Shown piece by piece: positions 44,314 through 53,681 of a stretch of 64,000 nucleotides of DNA. The stretch is from Kistimonas sp964291505. GTDB taxonomy: Bacteria > Pseudomonadota > Gammaproteobacteria > Pseudomonadales > Endozoicomonadaceae. The stretch covers positions 1,488,001 through 1,552,000 of the forward strand of contig OZ220216.1 of NCBI GenBank assembly GCA_964291505.2, in the 5' to 3' direction. Position 1 is the stretch's first letter; every line of letters begins with the position of its first letter. The position numbers and the translations under genes were made by a program. The notes under the pieces are model-generated. The model did no database searches, was not told the DNA's origin, and saw only the letters and a list, made by a program, of their open reading frames with translations.

Positions 44314-45144
44314 ATGAATACATCCCTGGAAGCGTCCCCGCTGGGCAAGCATAGTGACTATGTGGCGGAGTACGATGCAAGCCTGCTTTTCCCGATCCCC
44401 AGAGCACCCAAATGGGAAGCGAACGGGCTGGTGGCCGCCAGTCTGCCGTTTACCGGTGTTGATATCTGGAATGCCTATGAATTGTCCTGGCTGAATAACC
44501 GTGGCAAGCCGGTAGTGGCGGCCGGGGTGTTCACGATTCCCTGTGATTCGGAATGCATCATTGAATCCAAGTCGTTCAAGCTTTATTTGAATTCCTTCAA
44601 CCAGAGCCGGTTTGAGTCAGCGGCGGACGTGCAGGCAACCATGGCCCGTGATCTCAGTCGTGCTGCTGGTGCACAGGTACGTGTGGAGATTCTTGCTATC
44701 AATGCGCTGGAACAGCGTGGCTTGGCCGTGCTACAAGGCGAATGTATCGATGAGCTGGATATTGCCATCGACACCTATCAGTTGGATAGCAGCCTGGTAC
44801 AACCATCGGCTGATGATGAACGTGTATCAGAAACGCTGTACAGCCATTTGCTGAAGTCCAATTGCCCGGTAACGGGACAACCTGATTGGGGAACGCTGGT
44901 CATTGACTACCGTGGGCCGCGCATTGATCGTGAATCGCTGCTGAAATACATCTGCTCCATGCGTCAGCATCAGGATTTCCATGAGCAGTGTGTAGAGCGG
45001 GTTTTCCTGGATATCTTGGCTCAGTGCCGGCCGGAAGCACTTACTGTCAGTGCACGTTACGTGCGCCGTGGTGGGTTGGATATCAATCCGTGGCGGACTA
45101 ATTGTGGCAAGGAGTCGGATAACGGCCGTCTGGCACGTCAATAA
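44314..45144 (+). CDS. queF: NADPH-dependent 7-cyano-7-deazaguanine reductase QueF
   Basis: This 276-residue enzyme is the long, tandem T-fold type, reducing preQ0 to preQ1 in queuosine tRNA modification. Signature blocks are YELSWLNNRGKPVVA, ESKSFKLYLNSFN (~87-99) and the catalytic Cys in SNCPVTGQPDWG (~188), followed by LLKYICSMRQHQDFHEQC. It begins 12 bases after the ABC permease, so it may be co-transcribed although unrelated in function. No preQ1 riboswitch is visible upstream. Confidence 0.95.
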   Translation: MNTSLEASPLGKHSDYVAEYDASLLFPIPRAPKWEANGLVAASLPFTGVDIWNAYELSWLNNRGKPVVAAGVFTIPCDSECIIESKSFKLYLNSFNQSRFESAADVQATMARDLSRAAGAQVRVEILAINALEQRGLAVLQGECIDELDIAIDTYQLDSSLVQPSADDERVSETLYSHLLKSNCPVTGQPDWGTLVIDYRGPRIDRESLLKYICSMRQHQDFHEQCVERVFLDILAQCRPEALTVSARYVRRGGLDINPWRTNCGKESDNGRLARQ

Positions 45145-45162
45145 GTATCCAAATGATGGATG

Positions 45163-45192
45163 AGCCGGATTAGACAATGATCCGGTCTTTTA
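45163..45192 (+). terminator. Terminator after queF
   Basis: CCGGAT and ATCCGG pair around a nine-base loop, followed by TCTTTT; it overlaps the 3' end of the convergent cyclase gene. Confidence 0.6.
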
Positions 45193-46576
45193 GTTTTTCC
45201 GAGGCATCCTCTAAAGCCTTTAATATTCGCTCCTTGTCGTATGATTGGATGTTTGTGGTATCCAGGTAGAGCGAAAAGCCTTTCATTTCGTGTTCCACAT
45301 AACTTTTCCTGGCGCCGAGGTCCCGGCGGAAATCCATCACTTCATACACGGGTACTGGGCGTGGAATGCCTTTCACCTGAACCTCGCCTTCAGCCCGGCA
45401 GAGAATCACATCCTTGACCAGTGACCAGGTTTCTTCTGCAATCAAGATCTGGTTGGTACCTGCGCGGCTTTCCAATCGGCTGGCGAGGTTAACGTTGCCC
45501 CCCATGATGGTGTAATCCATGCGGGAGGCTGTGCCGAAATTGCCGACAGTACAAAAGCCAGTACTGATACCCATCCGGATGTTAAGCGGCTTGCGAATAC
45601 CTTTACTGCGCCAGTGCTGTCGCAACACCTTCATATGCTTGCGCATTGCGATTGCCATGGAGACGGCAGCCAGTGCATCACGGCGATCTCCCTGGGGACG
45701 ATGATCACCAAAGTAAACCATCAGGCTGTCGCCAATAAATTTATCGATGGTGCCGCCAAAGTGCAGGGCAATACGGGACATTTCGTCAAGGTAATGGTTC
45801 AGCAGGCCTGTCAGCGCCTCTGGGTCCATTTCATCCGTGATGTCAGTAAAGCCTTCTATGTCAGAGAAAAAAACGGTTAGACGTTTTCGGCGTGGTTGCA
45901 GGCTTGTGTGAGGCTGTCCTGTGCTCAGGGACTCATGAACGCGTGGTGGAAGATAGCTGGTCATATTGTTGACCAGCTGGGCATATTGCTGCTTTTGTTG
46001 TTGAGCTTGTTGCTGTAACCGATTGATCGAACGGACTTTTACAGAAGATAGCCAGCTATGAAATAACAGATAAATCAGCATGCCAGCGGCGATAATGATA
46101 TGGGTCGCTACGGGTAATGGTGGATTGATTGTGGCATCAGGTAGCAGGGTATGTGTCAGAAATATCAACCCTGAAAATAACAGGGTTTGCAGGCACATAA
46201 ACCGGAAACCGTGTGCACTGATACTACTGACAGACAGCAGGATCAGTGTTGCCAGCGAAACAAATAAGGGTATGCCTGCGATTGCAAGCAGTACACTGAT
46301 GATCATGGTATCGCATGTGATCAATAACCTGGACTGGGTGCGGGATGTGGCTTTGTTGTTTTGGAGCGGGCGCGAGATCCATCCAGTCAGTAAATAGCTG
46401 GCATACGGCCATGGCAGCATCACAGCCACAACCCAGTACCAGTACAGCTCAATGCCGTTTAGCCAGCAGGCTGAAAAAACGGTCAACGCCGCTGTGAACC
46501 AAAGGAGGCTTCTGGCCAGCAGGAATGCGTTATGGATCAGGAACTGTTTGACGTCAGTGACGGTAACGCTCGTCAT
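45170..46576 (-). CDS. Membrane adenylate/guanylate cyclase (MASE2-like sensor)
   Basis: The 468-residue protein has five to six N-terminal membrane helices resembling the MASE2 sensor domain (~15-175), a Q-rich linker, then a class III cyclase domain at ~225-410. Metal-binding Asp residues are in FFSDIEGFTD and FIGDSLMVYFGD; the transition-state Asn/Arg region NVNLASRLES is present. It should make cAMP (Vfr/CRP signalling) at the inner membrane. About 60 residues beyond the cyclase domain are of unknown role. It is divergent from the nitroreductase gene. Confidence 0.88.
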   Translation of the reverse strand: MTSVTVTDVKQFLIHNAFLLARSLLWFTAALTVFSACWLNGIELYWYWVVAVMLPWPYASYLLTGWISRPLQNNKATSRTQSRLLITCDTMIISVLLAIAGIPLFVSLATLILLSVSSISAHGFRFMCLQTLLFSGLIFLTHTLLPDATINPPLPVATHIIIAAGMLIYLLFHSWLSSVKVRSINRLQQQAQQQKQQYAQLVNNMTSYLPPRVHESLSTGQPHTSLQPRRKRLTVFFSDIEGFTDITDEMDPEALTGLLNHYLDEMSRIALHFGGTIDKFIGDSLMVYFGDHRPQGDRRDALAAVSMAIAMRKHMKVLRQHWRSKGIRKPLNIRMGISTGFCTVGNFGTASRMDYTIMGGNVNLASRLESRAGTNQILIAEETWSLVKDVILCRAEGEVQVKGIPRPVPVYEVMDFRRDLGARKSYVEHEMKGFSLYLDTTNIQSYDKERILKALEDASEKLKDRIIV

Positions 46577-46748
46577 AGTTAAGAATTATTATCGTGCCAG
46601 GCCATTATTCGCGGATTTAATGGTAGTCTCTGCGTACATGCGTCCCATTATCGCCAGTGGTTATGGGAAAGCAAACACTTTGTCCGTCGGTGTGACACCT
46701 ACGGGGGTTGTATAAATAGTTATCTGTTGTGTTGTCAGGAGGTTTTGA

Positions 46749-47312
46749 GTGGATGCTATTGAAGCGCTAACGGGGCGAGTCTCTGTCCCACGATTAGTCG
46801 AGCCTGCACCATCATCTGAACAGCTGGATATCCTGTTTCAGGCGGCACTGAGAGCACCGGATCATGCCATGTTGCGCCCATGGCGTTATATCACCATTTC
46901 TGGTGAGGCCCGTGAACGCTTAGGTGAGCTTTATGCAAAAGCCGCGCAGGCAGATCAACCGGATCTTGAAGAGGAAATGCTGGATCGCTACCGGGGGCTG
47001 CCATTACGGGCGCCGATGCTGGTGGCGTTGGTGCTGACACCACAGCAACACCCTAAGGTGCCAGAAATTGAGCAGGTGCTATCGCTGGGTGCGGCCTGCC
47101 ACGGCATGATGGTGGCAGCCCATGCTATGGGGATTGGGACGATGTGGCGGACGGGTGCCATCAGCTACCACCCGCTGGTGGAAGAGGGGCTTGGTCTGAC
47201 GGGCGATGAAAAACTGTACGGTTTCATGTACCTAGGCACACCGGACGGCGTCCGGAAAAAACGGCCACAGCTGGCTGTTTCGGATTTCGTCTCGGCATGG
47301 CCCGAAGGATAA
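46749..47312 (+). CDS. Nitroreductase family flavoprotein (YdjA-like)
   Basis: A 187-residue FMN-dependent reductase. The pattern RVSVPRLVEPAPS, APDHAMLRPWRYI (~35-47), GAACHGMMVAAHAMGIGTMWRTG (~118-140, abbreviated) and YLGTPDG matches YdjA, the small nitroreductase subgroup. It probably reduces nitro groups or other electrophiles with NADPH; its physiological substrate is unknown. The start is GTG with AGGAGG six bases upstream, a strong site compensating for the weak codon. Confidence 0.92.
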   Translation: MDAIEALTGRVSVPRLVEPAPSSEQLDILFQAALRAPDHAMLRPWRYITISGEARERLGELYAKAAQADQPDLEEEMLDRYRGLPLRAPMLVALVLTPQQHPKVPEIEQVLSLGAACHGMMVAAHAMGIGTMWRTGAISYHPLVEEGLGLTGDEKLYGFMYLGTPDGVRKKRPQLAVSDFVSAWPEG

Positions 47313-47316
47313 ACAC

Positions 47317-47345
47317 AAAATGACGGAACGTTTCCTGTTCCGTCA
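47317..47345 (-). terminator. Terminator after the YcgN gene
   Basis: TGACGGAAC pairs with GTTCCGTCA; on the minus strand it is followed by TTTTGTGTTT. It overlaps the last codon of the YcgN-like gene. Confidence 0.7.
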
Positions 47346-47819
47346 GTCAATCCAGTGGATGATGTACTCTTCCCAGTCATCTTCGGGTACCCGGTCTTCG
47401 CTCATGACCCGTTGCTGGACGGAAATACCTGCGAGATGCACAGTCTCCGGGGTGCCTGAGACCAGCGGGTGCCATTCCGGGAGATCCTTGCCTTCCGACA
47501 CCAGCCGGTAGGCGCAGGTGCTGGGCAACCAGTGGAATTCCGGAATGTCATTGATGGTCAGGTGAATGCACTCGGGGGCAACCGTCGCCCGTTGCGGATA
47601 AATCTTGCAGCGACAGGAGTCTGTATCAAGGTGCCGGCAGGATAACGCGGTGTAACAGACTTCACCGGTGTCTTCGTCTTCCAGCTTCTGGAGGCAGCAC
47701 CGGCCACAGCCATCACAGAGTGACTCCCACTGGGTTTTGCTCATGTCTTCCAGACGAACCGTCCGCCAGAAGGCGTCAGTCTGCGATGCGGGTGTATTGC
47801 TCATATCAAACGGGGTCAT
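47343..47819 (-). CDS. YcgN/YkgJ-family cysteine-cluster protein (UPF0260)
   Basis: A 158-residue protein with a Cys-rich metal-binding pattern: CDGCGRCCLQKLEDEDTG (~35-52), SCRHLDTDSCRCKIYPQR and PECIHL, the YcgN signature. A Zn or Fe-S centre is likely. The function is unsettled. An alternative ATG at 47804 would shorten it by five residues. It overlaps the YcgL-like gene by 14 bases and follows rnd, the conserved rnd-ycgL-ycgN order in Pseudomonas relatives. Confidence 0.9.
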   Translation of the reverse strand: MTPFDMSNTPASQTDAFWRTVRLEDMSKTQWESLCDGCGRCCLQKLEDEDTGEVCYTALSCRHLDTDSCRCKIYPQRATVAPECIHLTINDIPEFHWLPSTCAYRLVSEGKDLPEWHPLVSGTPETVHLAGISVQQRVMSEDRVPEDDWEEYIIHWID

Positions 47820-48099
47820 TAAAACTCAGAAATTCTTCCGGCAGGGTCTGCAGGTAATCCTCGCGGGCGGGGGGCATCTGCAGGTGGTAGCCTTGTGTCT
47901 GGATATTATCCATGACCTTGGCGATGTCTTCCCGTGCCAGTTGCCGTTCAGGTGTCAGTAACATGTCCATAACGGGCACCGGTTTTCCGAAGACTTTCAG
48001 CAGTGCCTCCGGGGCCGCTTCCAGCCCTTTCCGTTTTTCCACGTACAGGTACATTTCTTCTTTGACCGGGCTTTTGTAGATGGTTACCAGCAGTTTCAC
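47806..48099 (-). CDS. YcgL-domain protein
   Basis: This 97-residue protein matches the YcgL domain (KLLVTIYKSPVKEEMYLYVEK..., abbreviated; MDNIQTQGYHLQMPP at the end). Small, soluble and of unknown function, it is nearly always found between RNase D and YcgN, as here. It starts one base after the rnd stop region and overlaps the next gene, so it is translationally coupled. Confidence 0.92.
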   Translation of the reverse strand: MKLLVTIYKSPVKEEMYLYVEKRKGLEAAPEALLKVFGKPVPVMDMLLTPERQLAREDIAKVMDNIQTQGYHLQMPPAREDYLQTLPEEFLSFNDPV

Positions 48100-48100
48100 G

Positions 48101-49264
48101 TCATGACTCCTCTGACTGTTGCTGCATGTTATTCAAATGGACGATGAGGTTATCCAGAATCGTTTCCCGACGCCAGCTTCCCAGGGCATTCAGTAATGCG
48201 GGAGTAGCGGTGAATTCCCCCGTGTCGAGAGACTGTCTGACCAGTGTGTTGGCCAGGAGTTTCACGGGGATCAGTTCCCGTGCGATCTGCAAGGCTTCAG
48301 AGGTTGTATGACAGTAGTTGCGGATGGCTTCAACCCAGGGCTTTGCTCGCTTGGGGAGCGGTGCCGGGAGGCGTTCAGGCCATTCGGATTCAGGCACTTT
48401 TAGTGCTTCGCGAATATGCGCCAGAATGGCTGGGCCGTGCACCCGGAGAATAGCTGGCGTCATTCGCTCAATGCGTTTGAGCTTGTCCAGGCTGTCGGGC
48501 TGGTAACGGGCCAATGGCCAGAGGCTGGCCGCGTGGATCACCTTGTTACGGGGAACATCCAGTTGGCGGGCGGTCTTTTCCCTGAACTGGCAAATGGCGC
48601 GTAATACCGCCAGCTGGCGGGGATAGAGCTTCCAGGCGAGTTTGGCATCACGCCAGGCTTCGTTTGGATCCGGCTCATGACGCGCGTTACGAATCATGCT
48701 GTCACAGTCTTCACGATGCCAGTCTCGTCGTTCTTTGTCTGTGAGTTGTGAAACCAGAATCGGGTACAGTTGGTTCAGGTAATAGACATCTAGTGCGGCG
48801 TAACGAATCTGGTTGTCACTGAGCGGGCGGGCCAGCCAGTCGGAACGGGTTTCATCCTTGGCCAGTTCGACACCCAGAAAGCGCTCAACCAGTCGCTGAT
48901 AACCCATACAGTGGTCTGTGCCCAGGAAAGAGACTGCCAGTTGTGTATCGAATACCGGGTCGGGCAGGGTGCCCAGCAGACGCTGAAATACTTCCAGGTC
49001 TTCGCCGGCTGCATGCATTACCTTGATGATGTCGGTATTTTCGAGAATCGCGCGGAACGGCGTCCAGTCAGTGATGGCCAGGGGGTCAATCAGCATGACC
49101 TGGTTGTCATGCCCCGCCTGAATCAGGCCGGGAATCGGGTAGAAAGTGCTTGTGCGAATAAACTCGGTATCAAGCCCCAGGTAGGGGACATCCTGCCACT
49201 GCTGGCAGGTCTGTGCGAGGCTTTCGTTATCAGCGATCCATTGAATCTGTGGTGCATCGTCCAT
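48101..49264 (-). CDS. rnd: Ribonuclease D
   Basis: A 387-residue 3'-5' exoribonuclease for tRNA and stable-RNA 3' ends. The DEDDy catalytic residues are in LGLDTEF (~30-36), MHAAGEDLEVF (~85) and YAALDVYYLNQLY (~150-162). An HRDC domain follows at ~215-295. Length and layout are standard. Given the many tRNA genes with encoded CCA in this window, tRNA trimming is its most relevant role here. Confidence 0.95.
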   Translation of the reverse strand: MDDAPQIQWIADNESLAQTCQQWQDVPYLGLDTEFIRTSTFYPIPGLIQAGHDNQVMLIDPLAITDWTPFRAILENTDIIKVMHAAGEDLEVFQRLLGTLPDPVFDTQLAVSFLGTDHCMGYQRLVERFLGVELAKDETRSDWLARPLSDNQIRYAALDVYYLNQLYPILVSQLTDKERRDWHREDCDSMIRNARHEPDPNEAWRDAKLAWKLYPRQLAVLRAICQFREKTARQLDVPRNKVIHAASLWPLARYQPDSLDKLKRIERMTPAILRVHGPAILAHIREALKVPESEWPERLPAPLPKRAKPWVEAIRNYCHTTSEALQIARELIPVKLLANTLVRQSLDTGEFTATPALLNALGSWRRETILDNLIVHLNNMQQQSEES

Positions 49265-49417
49265 CTGGAGGTGGCCTTGCGCAAAAGGTCGATTATATGA
49301 GGAATGGGGCCACGTTGCTTTAAATAAAAAATGTTAGGGTAGATGGGATTAATACGCATGTCTGTGGCTGGCTGACTTTTGTACCTTTGTACACCTAAAC
49401 CATCAGGAGTGTTATCC

Positions 49418-49663
49418 ATGGCAAAAACGGTTCACGGACGTAAAGTGCTGAACATGGTGCTAGAGTCTGGGCAGCCCTACAGTCGCGATGCCCTTAAGGA
49501 TGCAATGGCTACTCAGTTTGGTCAGGAGGTGCAGTATCACACCTGTTCCGTGCAGGAGCTGTCCGCTGATGGCCTTATTGACCTGTTTCTGGGTAAGGGT
49601 AAGCTGGTGGAAACGGATGCCGGCATCATTGGTGACGCCAGCAAGCAGTGCGGTCATCACTGA
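49418..49663 (+). CDS. YecH-family metal-binding protein
   Basis: An 81-residue protein matching YecH: HGRKVLNMVLESG near the N-terminus, YHTCSVQELSADGLI in the middle and QCGHH at the end. Cys and His residues (CS, CGHH) suggest a metal site. The role is unknown. The ATG at 49418 follows CAGGAGTG; a longer frame from 49379 lacks a ribosome site. It runs into the convergent dipeptidase gene, overlapping by seven bases. Confidence 0.88.
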   Translation: MAKTVHGRKVLNMVLESGQPYSRDALKDAMATQFGQEVQYHTCSVQELSADGLIDLFLGKGKLVETDAGIIGDASKQCGHH

Positions 49664-50229
49664 GTTGGCATGAGCTTCGTGCCTGCTTCCTGGTCGGTAA
49701 GGATCGGGAAGCGCTCGCAGTCCGGCAGTTGATAGTGCCACCATTCGTAATCAAATTTCTCAAAGCCGGCCGTATGCATCAGCCCGGCCAGTAACAGTCG
49801 GTTTTTCCTGGCTTCCACGGACACCGATTCATTGAGGTGCCAGGCGGCTTCCTCAAAATCATCAAAGCCCGTTCCCATATCCAGTTCTTTGCCACTGGCG
49901 CGATCGACAAGGGTCAGGTCTATTGCGACTCCGCGACAATGGGGGCAACGTCCGGTATCCGGATCTGATACATAATCACTGCCGGGAAAGGCATTCCAGA
50001 GTACTCGTTGTGCCTCGACAGGGCGGAAGGCGTCCCACAGCTTTAATTTCAAGCCAAGATCAGCGGCATGGGAAATCGCGCTATTGAGACAGTCGGCCGC
50101 TTCCTGGCGCAGATAGCAGCGGCTGTTGTGGTAGATGCTTTTGCCCGTCACGTTATGCGCTGTGGCATAGTAAAGTTCGATATCGACATCAAACTGTTCA
50201 CGGGTGATTTCGGTCAGTGTGGCGATCAC
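49657..50229 (-). CDS. ddpX: D-alanyl-D-alanine dipeptidase (VanX/DdpX family)
   Basis: A 190-residue zinc peptidase that cleaves D-Ala-D-Ala. Visible residues are WDAFRPVEAQ (~63-72, transition-state Arg), the zinc ligands in HCRGVAIDLTLVD (~97-109) and the Glu/His of EWWHYQL (~162-168). It lacks a signal peptide, so it acts in the cytoplasm, most likely in recycling cell-wall dipeptides rather than in vancomycin resistance, since no vanH/vanA-type genes are near. Confidence 0.93.
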   Translation of the reverse strand: MIATLTEITREQFDVDIELYYATAHNVTGKSIYHNSRCYLRQEAADCLNSAISHAADLGLKLKLWDAFRPVEAQRVLWNAFPGSDYVSDPDTGRCPHCRGVAIDLTLVDRASGKELDMGTGFDDFEEAAWHLNESVSVEARKNRLLLAGLMHTAGFEKFDYEWWHYQLPDCERFPILTDQEAGTKLMPTQ

Positions 50230-50345
50230 GGCACTACCTTGCAGCTTGTTGGGTTTTGATACTCCTTTCAGTGTAAGTCATAGATAACGCTTGTAGCGGT
50301 TGTCTGTTCCAGTGGACGACTGGGGCTTTCTTCCAAGAGGCTTTT

Positions 50346-52055
50346 TTATTGGAAAAACTGCCATAGATTGATGCCGCCCAGAAGAACGCAAAGTAATTGC
50401 CAGAACAGGGTTGGATTTCTCGTCATCAGTGGCTGAAAGTCCGCACTCTGGAATGCCGGATTGGGGGTGGTAAGATCCTGACAGAATTCTGATAACGCCT
50501 CATAACGCTCAGTCGGGTTGGGAGCGACGGCTTTGGCTAGCGCCTGATTGATCCATTCGGGCAGGTCGGGACGGCCATCCGTCACCGGACGGTACCGGAG
50601 ATGCTTGTAGTGCTTGATACGAATACTGTTCCCGGCAACTTCGCGATAGGGAAGGTTGCCTGTCAGCATCTCATAGACAATGATCCCGACGGCGAACTGG
50701 TCGGCACGATAATCAATGGCACCCCCCAGGAAATACTCGGGAGCGACATAATTCTTTGTGCCTTGGGGAGTATTGTCATGGAGACCTGAAAGGATCTCAG
50801 TGTCGCCGGCGACCCTTGCAGCACCAAAATCGATCAGCCGGATCCGGCCATCCCGGTCAATCATCAGGTTTTCAGGTTTAAGATCCTGATGCAGGATCTG
50901 CATCCTGTGCAGCCCGCGAAGGGCGCTGATGATCTGGCGGGTCAGATCTCTGACGGTGTTGAGGTCAGGTTTGGGGTTGTCCTGCATCCAGCCGCGCAAT
51001 GTCTGTCCCTGGATGTACTCGCAGGCATGGTAGAGAAACTGTTTACCCGGTTTCGGCGGGTAGAGGGCCATGATCGCGGGGTGATTGACGCGTCGACCGA
51101 TCCATTCTTCCCGGAGAAATCCATCCAGGTAAAGCGGATCGTCTTCAAAGTTGACTGAAGGCGTCTTGATCACGACCTGTTGACCGGAGTCGGTGTCTTC
51201 AGCCAGGTAGAGTTGGCTGCGGGTACTCGCATGAAGGGTTTCTAGAATGCGATAACCATCCAGAACCTGCCCTGGTTCAAGATCGGGTGGGAAACGCAGT
51301 TGTGCCAGACGTTCCAGTGTTTCATGGTTGTCTTCAGTTGGTAGACCTTCTATACGGCAAATGACGGCTGTTAGGTTATCGCTGCTACCGGCAGAAAGAG
51401 CTGCCTGAACGAGACTGTCGGCTATTTGCTGGAGTCCTGAGTTTTCCTGATAACAGGCGATGACTTCCCTGTGACTTAAAACATCATGAATACCATCCGT
51501 GGTGAGGATGAACACATCCTTTGCTTGCAGAGTTTCTGTGCGGTAATCCACTTCCGTATGGCGATGCATGCCCAGCGCCCGTGCCAGGTATTGTCGCTGA
51601 CCAAGACGTGATGTGTGGTCTTCTGTCAGACATTCCAAATGCTGGTTTCTTAGACGATAAATACGACTGTCACCAATATGCAGCAGATGGGCGGTATTGG
51701 ATTTCAGAACGATGCCGGAAAAGGTTGTGCAGAGATCGGTATCATTGTGAATATGATGCTGACCCTGGTAGTGCAGCCAGCTGTTAATGGCGGTGATGAC
51801 TTTTCCAGCGGCATGGCGTACCTGCCAGGAGTCCGGCGTGCTGTAATAGTCTGCCATGAACGACGAAATGCTGGTATGGCTGGCTTCCCGTGCCCGCGTG
51901 CAAGCGCTGACACCGTCGGCGACCAGTGCCACGACGCCTTTGTGTGTAAGCGTGTTGCTGTTGTCGGGAATGCGGATCGCACAGGCATCCTGATTTTCCG
52001 GCTTGATGCCGGCGCTGGTGCTGAAAGCGTAGTCAACGTCTAACCTGTTGCTCAT
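50346..52055 (-). CDS. Fused PP2C phosphatase-Ser/Thr protein kinase, C-terminal anchor
   Basis: The 569-residue protein joins a PP2C-type phosphatase (~1-240: VALVADGVSA, HIGDSRIYRL, LTTDGIHDVLS, GSSDNLTAVI) to a eukaryotic-like kinase (~265-525: VVIKTPS with the Lys, LHQDLKPENLMI, IDFGAAR). A single C-terminal helix (FWQLLCVLLGGINLWQF) would anchor it with both domains in the cytoplasm. In Pseudomonas a similar gene also lies in the nitrate assimilation locus. It follows the nitrate transporter gene across a terminator. Its substrates are unknown; a link to nitrogen supply is inferred. Confidence 0.93.
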   Translation of the reverse strand: MSNRLDVDYAFSTSAGIKPENQDACAIRIPDNSNTLTHKGVVALVADGVSACTRAREASHTSISSFMADYYSTPDSWQVRHAAGKVITAINSWLHYQGQHHIHNDTDLCTTFSGIVLKSNTAHLLHIGDSRIYRLRNQHLECLTEDHTSRLGQRQYLARALGMHRHTEVDYRTETLQAKDVFILTTDGIHDVLSHREVIACYQENSGLQQIADSLVQAALSAGSSDNLTAVICRIEGLPTEDNHETLERLAQLRFPPDLEPGQVLDGYRILETLHASTRSQLYLAEDTDSGQQVVIKTPSVNFEDDPLYLDGFLREEWIGRRVNHPAIMALYPPKPGKQFLYHACEYIQGQTLRGWMQDNPKPDLNTVRDLTRQIISALRGLHRMQILHQDLKPENLMIDRDGRIRLIDFGAARVAGDTEILSGLHDNTPQGTKNYVAPEYFLGGAIDYRADQFAVGIIVYEMLTGNLPYREVAGNSIRIKHYKHLRYRPVTDGRPDLPEWINQALAKAVAPNPTERYEALSEFCQDLTTPNPAFQSADFQPLMTRNPTLFWQLLCVLLGGINLWQFFQ

Positions 52056-52074
52056 ACTGCCCGTTTACCTGTCC

Positions 52075-52107
52075 TTAAAAAAGAGGGTGACTGCTGCCAG
52101 TCACCCG
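52075..52107 (-). terminator. Terminator between nitrate transporter and kinase genes
   Basis: On the minus strand GGGTGACTG pairs with CAGTCACCC, followed by TCTTTTTT. It would separate or attenuate kinase expression from the transporter transcript. Confidence 0.85.
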
Positions 52108-52164
52108 AATGTACCACTGACAGACTCAAGCGGGGGAATCTGTCAGGGTATTTGCCGGTTATGA

Positions 52165-53634
52165 TCAGGTCACATCGATCATGGTGACCGTGCCATCAGG
52201 CATGACTTCTGTCATCTGGCCCTTGGGTTCTTCCAGGAACAGCAGTGTCATGAAGCCCAGTACCGCAGTGCCTGCAATCACGAGGAAGAAGGTCTGGTAG
52301 TCCACCAGGGAGAGTACGGTCAGATAGAAGACAGCACCCACATTACCGTAAGCGCCAGTCATTCCAGCGATCTGGCCCGTCAGGCGGCGCTTGATCAGCG
52401 GTACTACCGCAAATACGGCGCCTTCACCGGCTTGTACGAAGAAGGAACAGGTCATGGCGGCGACAACGGCAAGCACGAGCGGCCAGCTGGAATCAATAAT
52501 GGACATGGTGGCATAACCTACGGCCAGTCCTGCCGTTAATACCAGCAGGGTTGTCTTGCGGCCGAAGCGGTCACTGATCAATCCGCCACCGGGACGTGAC
52601 ATCAGGTTCATGAAGGCGTAGGCCGAAGCCACCAAGCCAGCCATGACCGGATCCAGTTCAAAGGTATCCATGAAGAACAGCGGCAGCATGGAAACAACCG
52701 CCAGCTCAGAGCCAAATGTGGCAAAGTACAGGACGTTCAGCACGGCAACCTGCTTGAACTTGTACTGATGGATAGTGGGAACGGGCTTGCTGAAGATGCT
52801 TTTGTTGATTTGCCAGGCTTTCCAGGCATCCACGAGATACAGCAGAGAAAGGCCAGCGTATATTGCTGTGGAGATCTCCGCTGAGAGCATGTTGACCCCC
52901 TTGGGTGACAGCTTCCAGGTCAGCAGTGCCAGTGCAGCATACATGGGAATTTTCATGATCAGCAGTAGCGCGAAATCACCTTTGGAAGTGACTTCCATAC
53001 CGCCCAGGTTCTTTGGCCGGAAATAGGTTGAACCTTTTGGGGTATCACTGACACTCATGAAGTAAACGACGCTGTATGCCAGTGACATCAGGCCAGTTAT
53101 GCCGACTGCATAACGCCAGCCATCCTCTCCACCGAACAGCAGGGCGATTGTCGGCAGGGTCATGGCAGCAGCGGCCGAACCAAAGTTGCCCCAGCCGCCA
53201 TAGATGCCTTCAGCAGTACCCAGCTGTTTGGCGGGGAACCACTCAGACACCATTCGAATACCAATCACAAAACCGGCGCCGATACAGCCCAGCAGGAAAC
53301 GGGCGATGGCGGCCTGGGTGAAATTGTCCGCCAGTGCGTACATAAAGCAGGGAATACTGCAAAGTGCCAGCAGCGCTGAATACACACGACGGGGGCCAAA
53401 TCGATCGGTCAGCATGCCGATGATCACTCGGGCCGGTATGGTCAATGCCACGTTCAGGATCAGGAGGGTCTTGAGTTGTTCCCGGGTCAAAGATAGAGAG
53501 TCGGCAATGGCCATGACCAGGGGCGCATGGTTAAACCACACGACAAAGGTAATAAAAAAGGCAATCCAGGAAAGATGCAGGACGCGCATCTTTCCTGTAA
53601 ATGAAAATAGGTTGATTTTATCGTGTTCTGACAT
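52165..53634 (-). CDS. Nitrate/nitrite MFS transporter (NarK/NasA type)
   Basis: A 489-residue, 12-helix major facilitator with the NarK-family nitrate signature regions (GFVIGIRMVSEWFPAKQLGTAEGIYGGWGNFGSAAA, abbreviated, ~115-150; GEGAVFAVVP ... GAYGNVGAV, ~405-425). It imports nitrate for assimilation through the inner membrane. It is divergent from nirB, and a sigma-54-type promoter match lies 48 bases upstream, consistent with NtrC control under nitrogen limitation. Compared with E. coli NarK, the middle loop is longer. Confidence 0.92.
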   Translation of the reverse strand: MSEHDKINLFSFTGKMRVLHLSWIAFFITFVVWFNHAPLVMAIADSLSLTREQLKTLLILNVALTIPARVIIGMLTDRFGPRRVYSALLALCSIPCFMYALADNFTQAAIARFLLGCIGAGFVIGIRMVSEWFPAKQLGTAEGIYGGWGNFGSAAAAMTLPTIALLFGGEDGWRYAVGITGLMSLAYSVVYFMSVSDTPKGSTYFRPKNLGGMEVTSKGDFALLLIMKIPMYAALALLTWKLSPKGVNMLSAEISTAIYAGLSLLYLVDAWKAWQINKSIFSKPVPTIHQYKFKQVAVLNVLYFATFGSELAVVSMLPLFFMDTFELDPVMAGLVASAYAFMNLMSRPGGGLISDRFGRKTTLLVLTAGLAVGYATMSIIDSSWPLVLAVVAAMTCSFFVQAGEGAVFAVVPLIKRRLTGQIAGMTGAYGNVGAVFYLTVLSLVDYQTFFLVIAGTAVLGFMTLLFLEEPKGQMTEVMPDGTVTMIDVT

Positions 53635-53681
53635 GTCTGCTCCTTGTCGAGACGTACGTTATTGTTGTCATGCTCCCCTTG

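Noticed and set aside
43388..44407. 339-codon frame opposite the ABC permease
   Set aside because: His/Gln-rich shadow of the real ABC genes, with no ribosome site or recognisable domain.
49657..50229. Vancomycin resistance gene
   Set aside because: VanX-type dipeptidases are widespread in Gram-negative bacteria for peptide recycling; no vanH, vanA, vanR or vanS is present.
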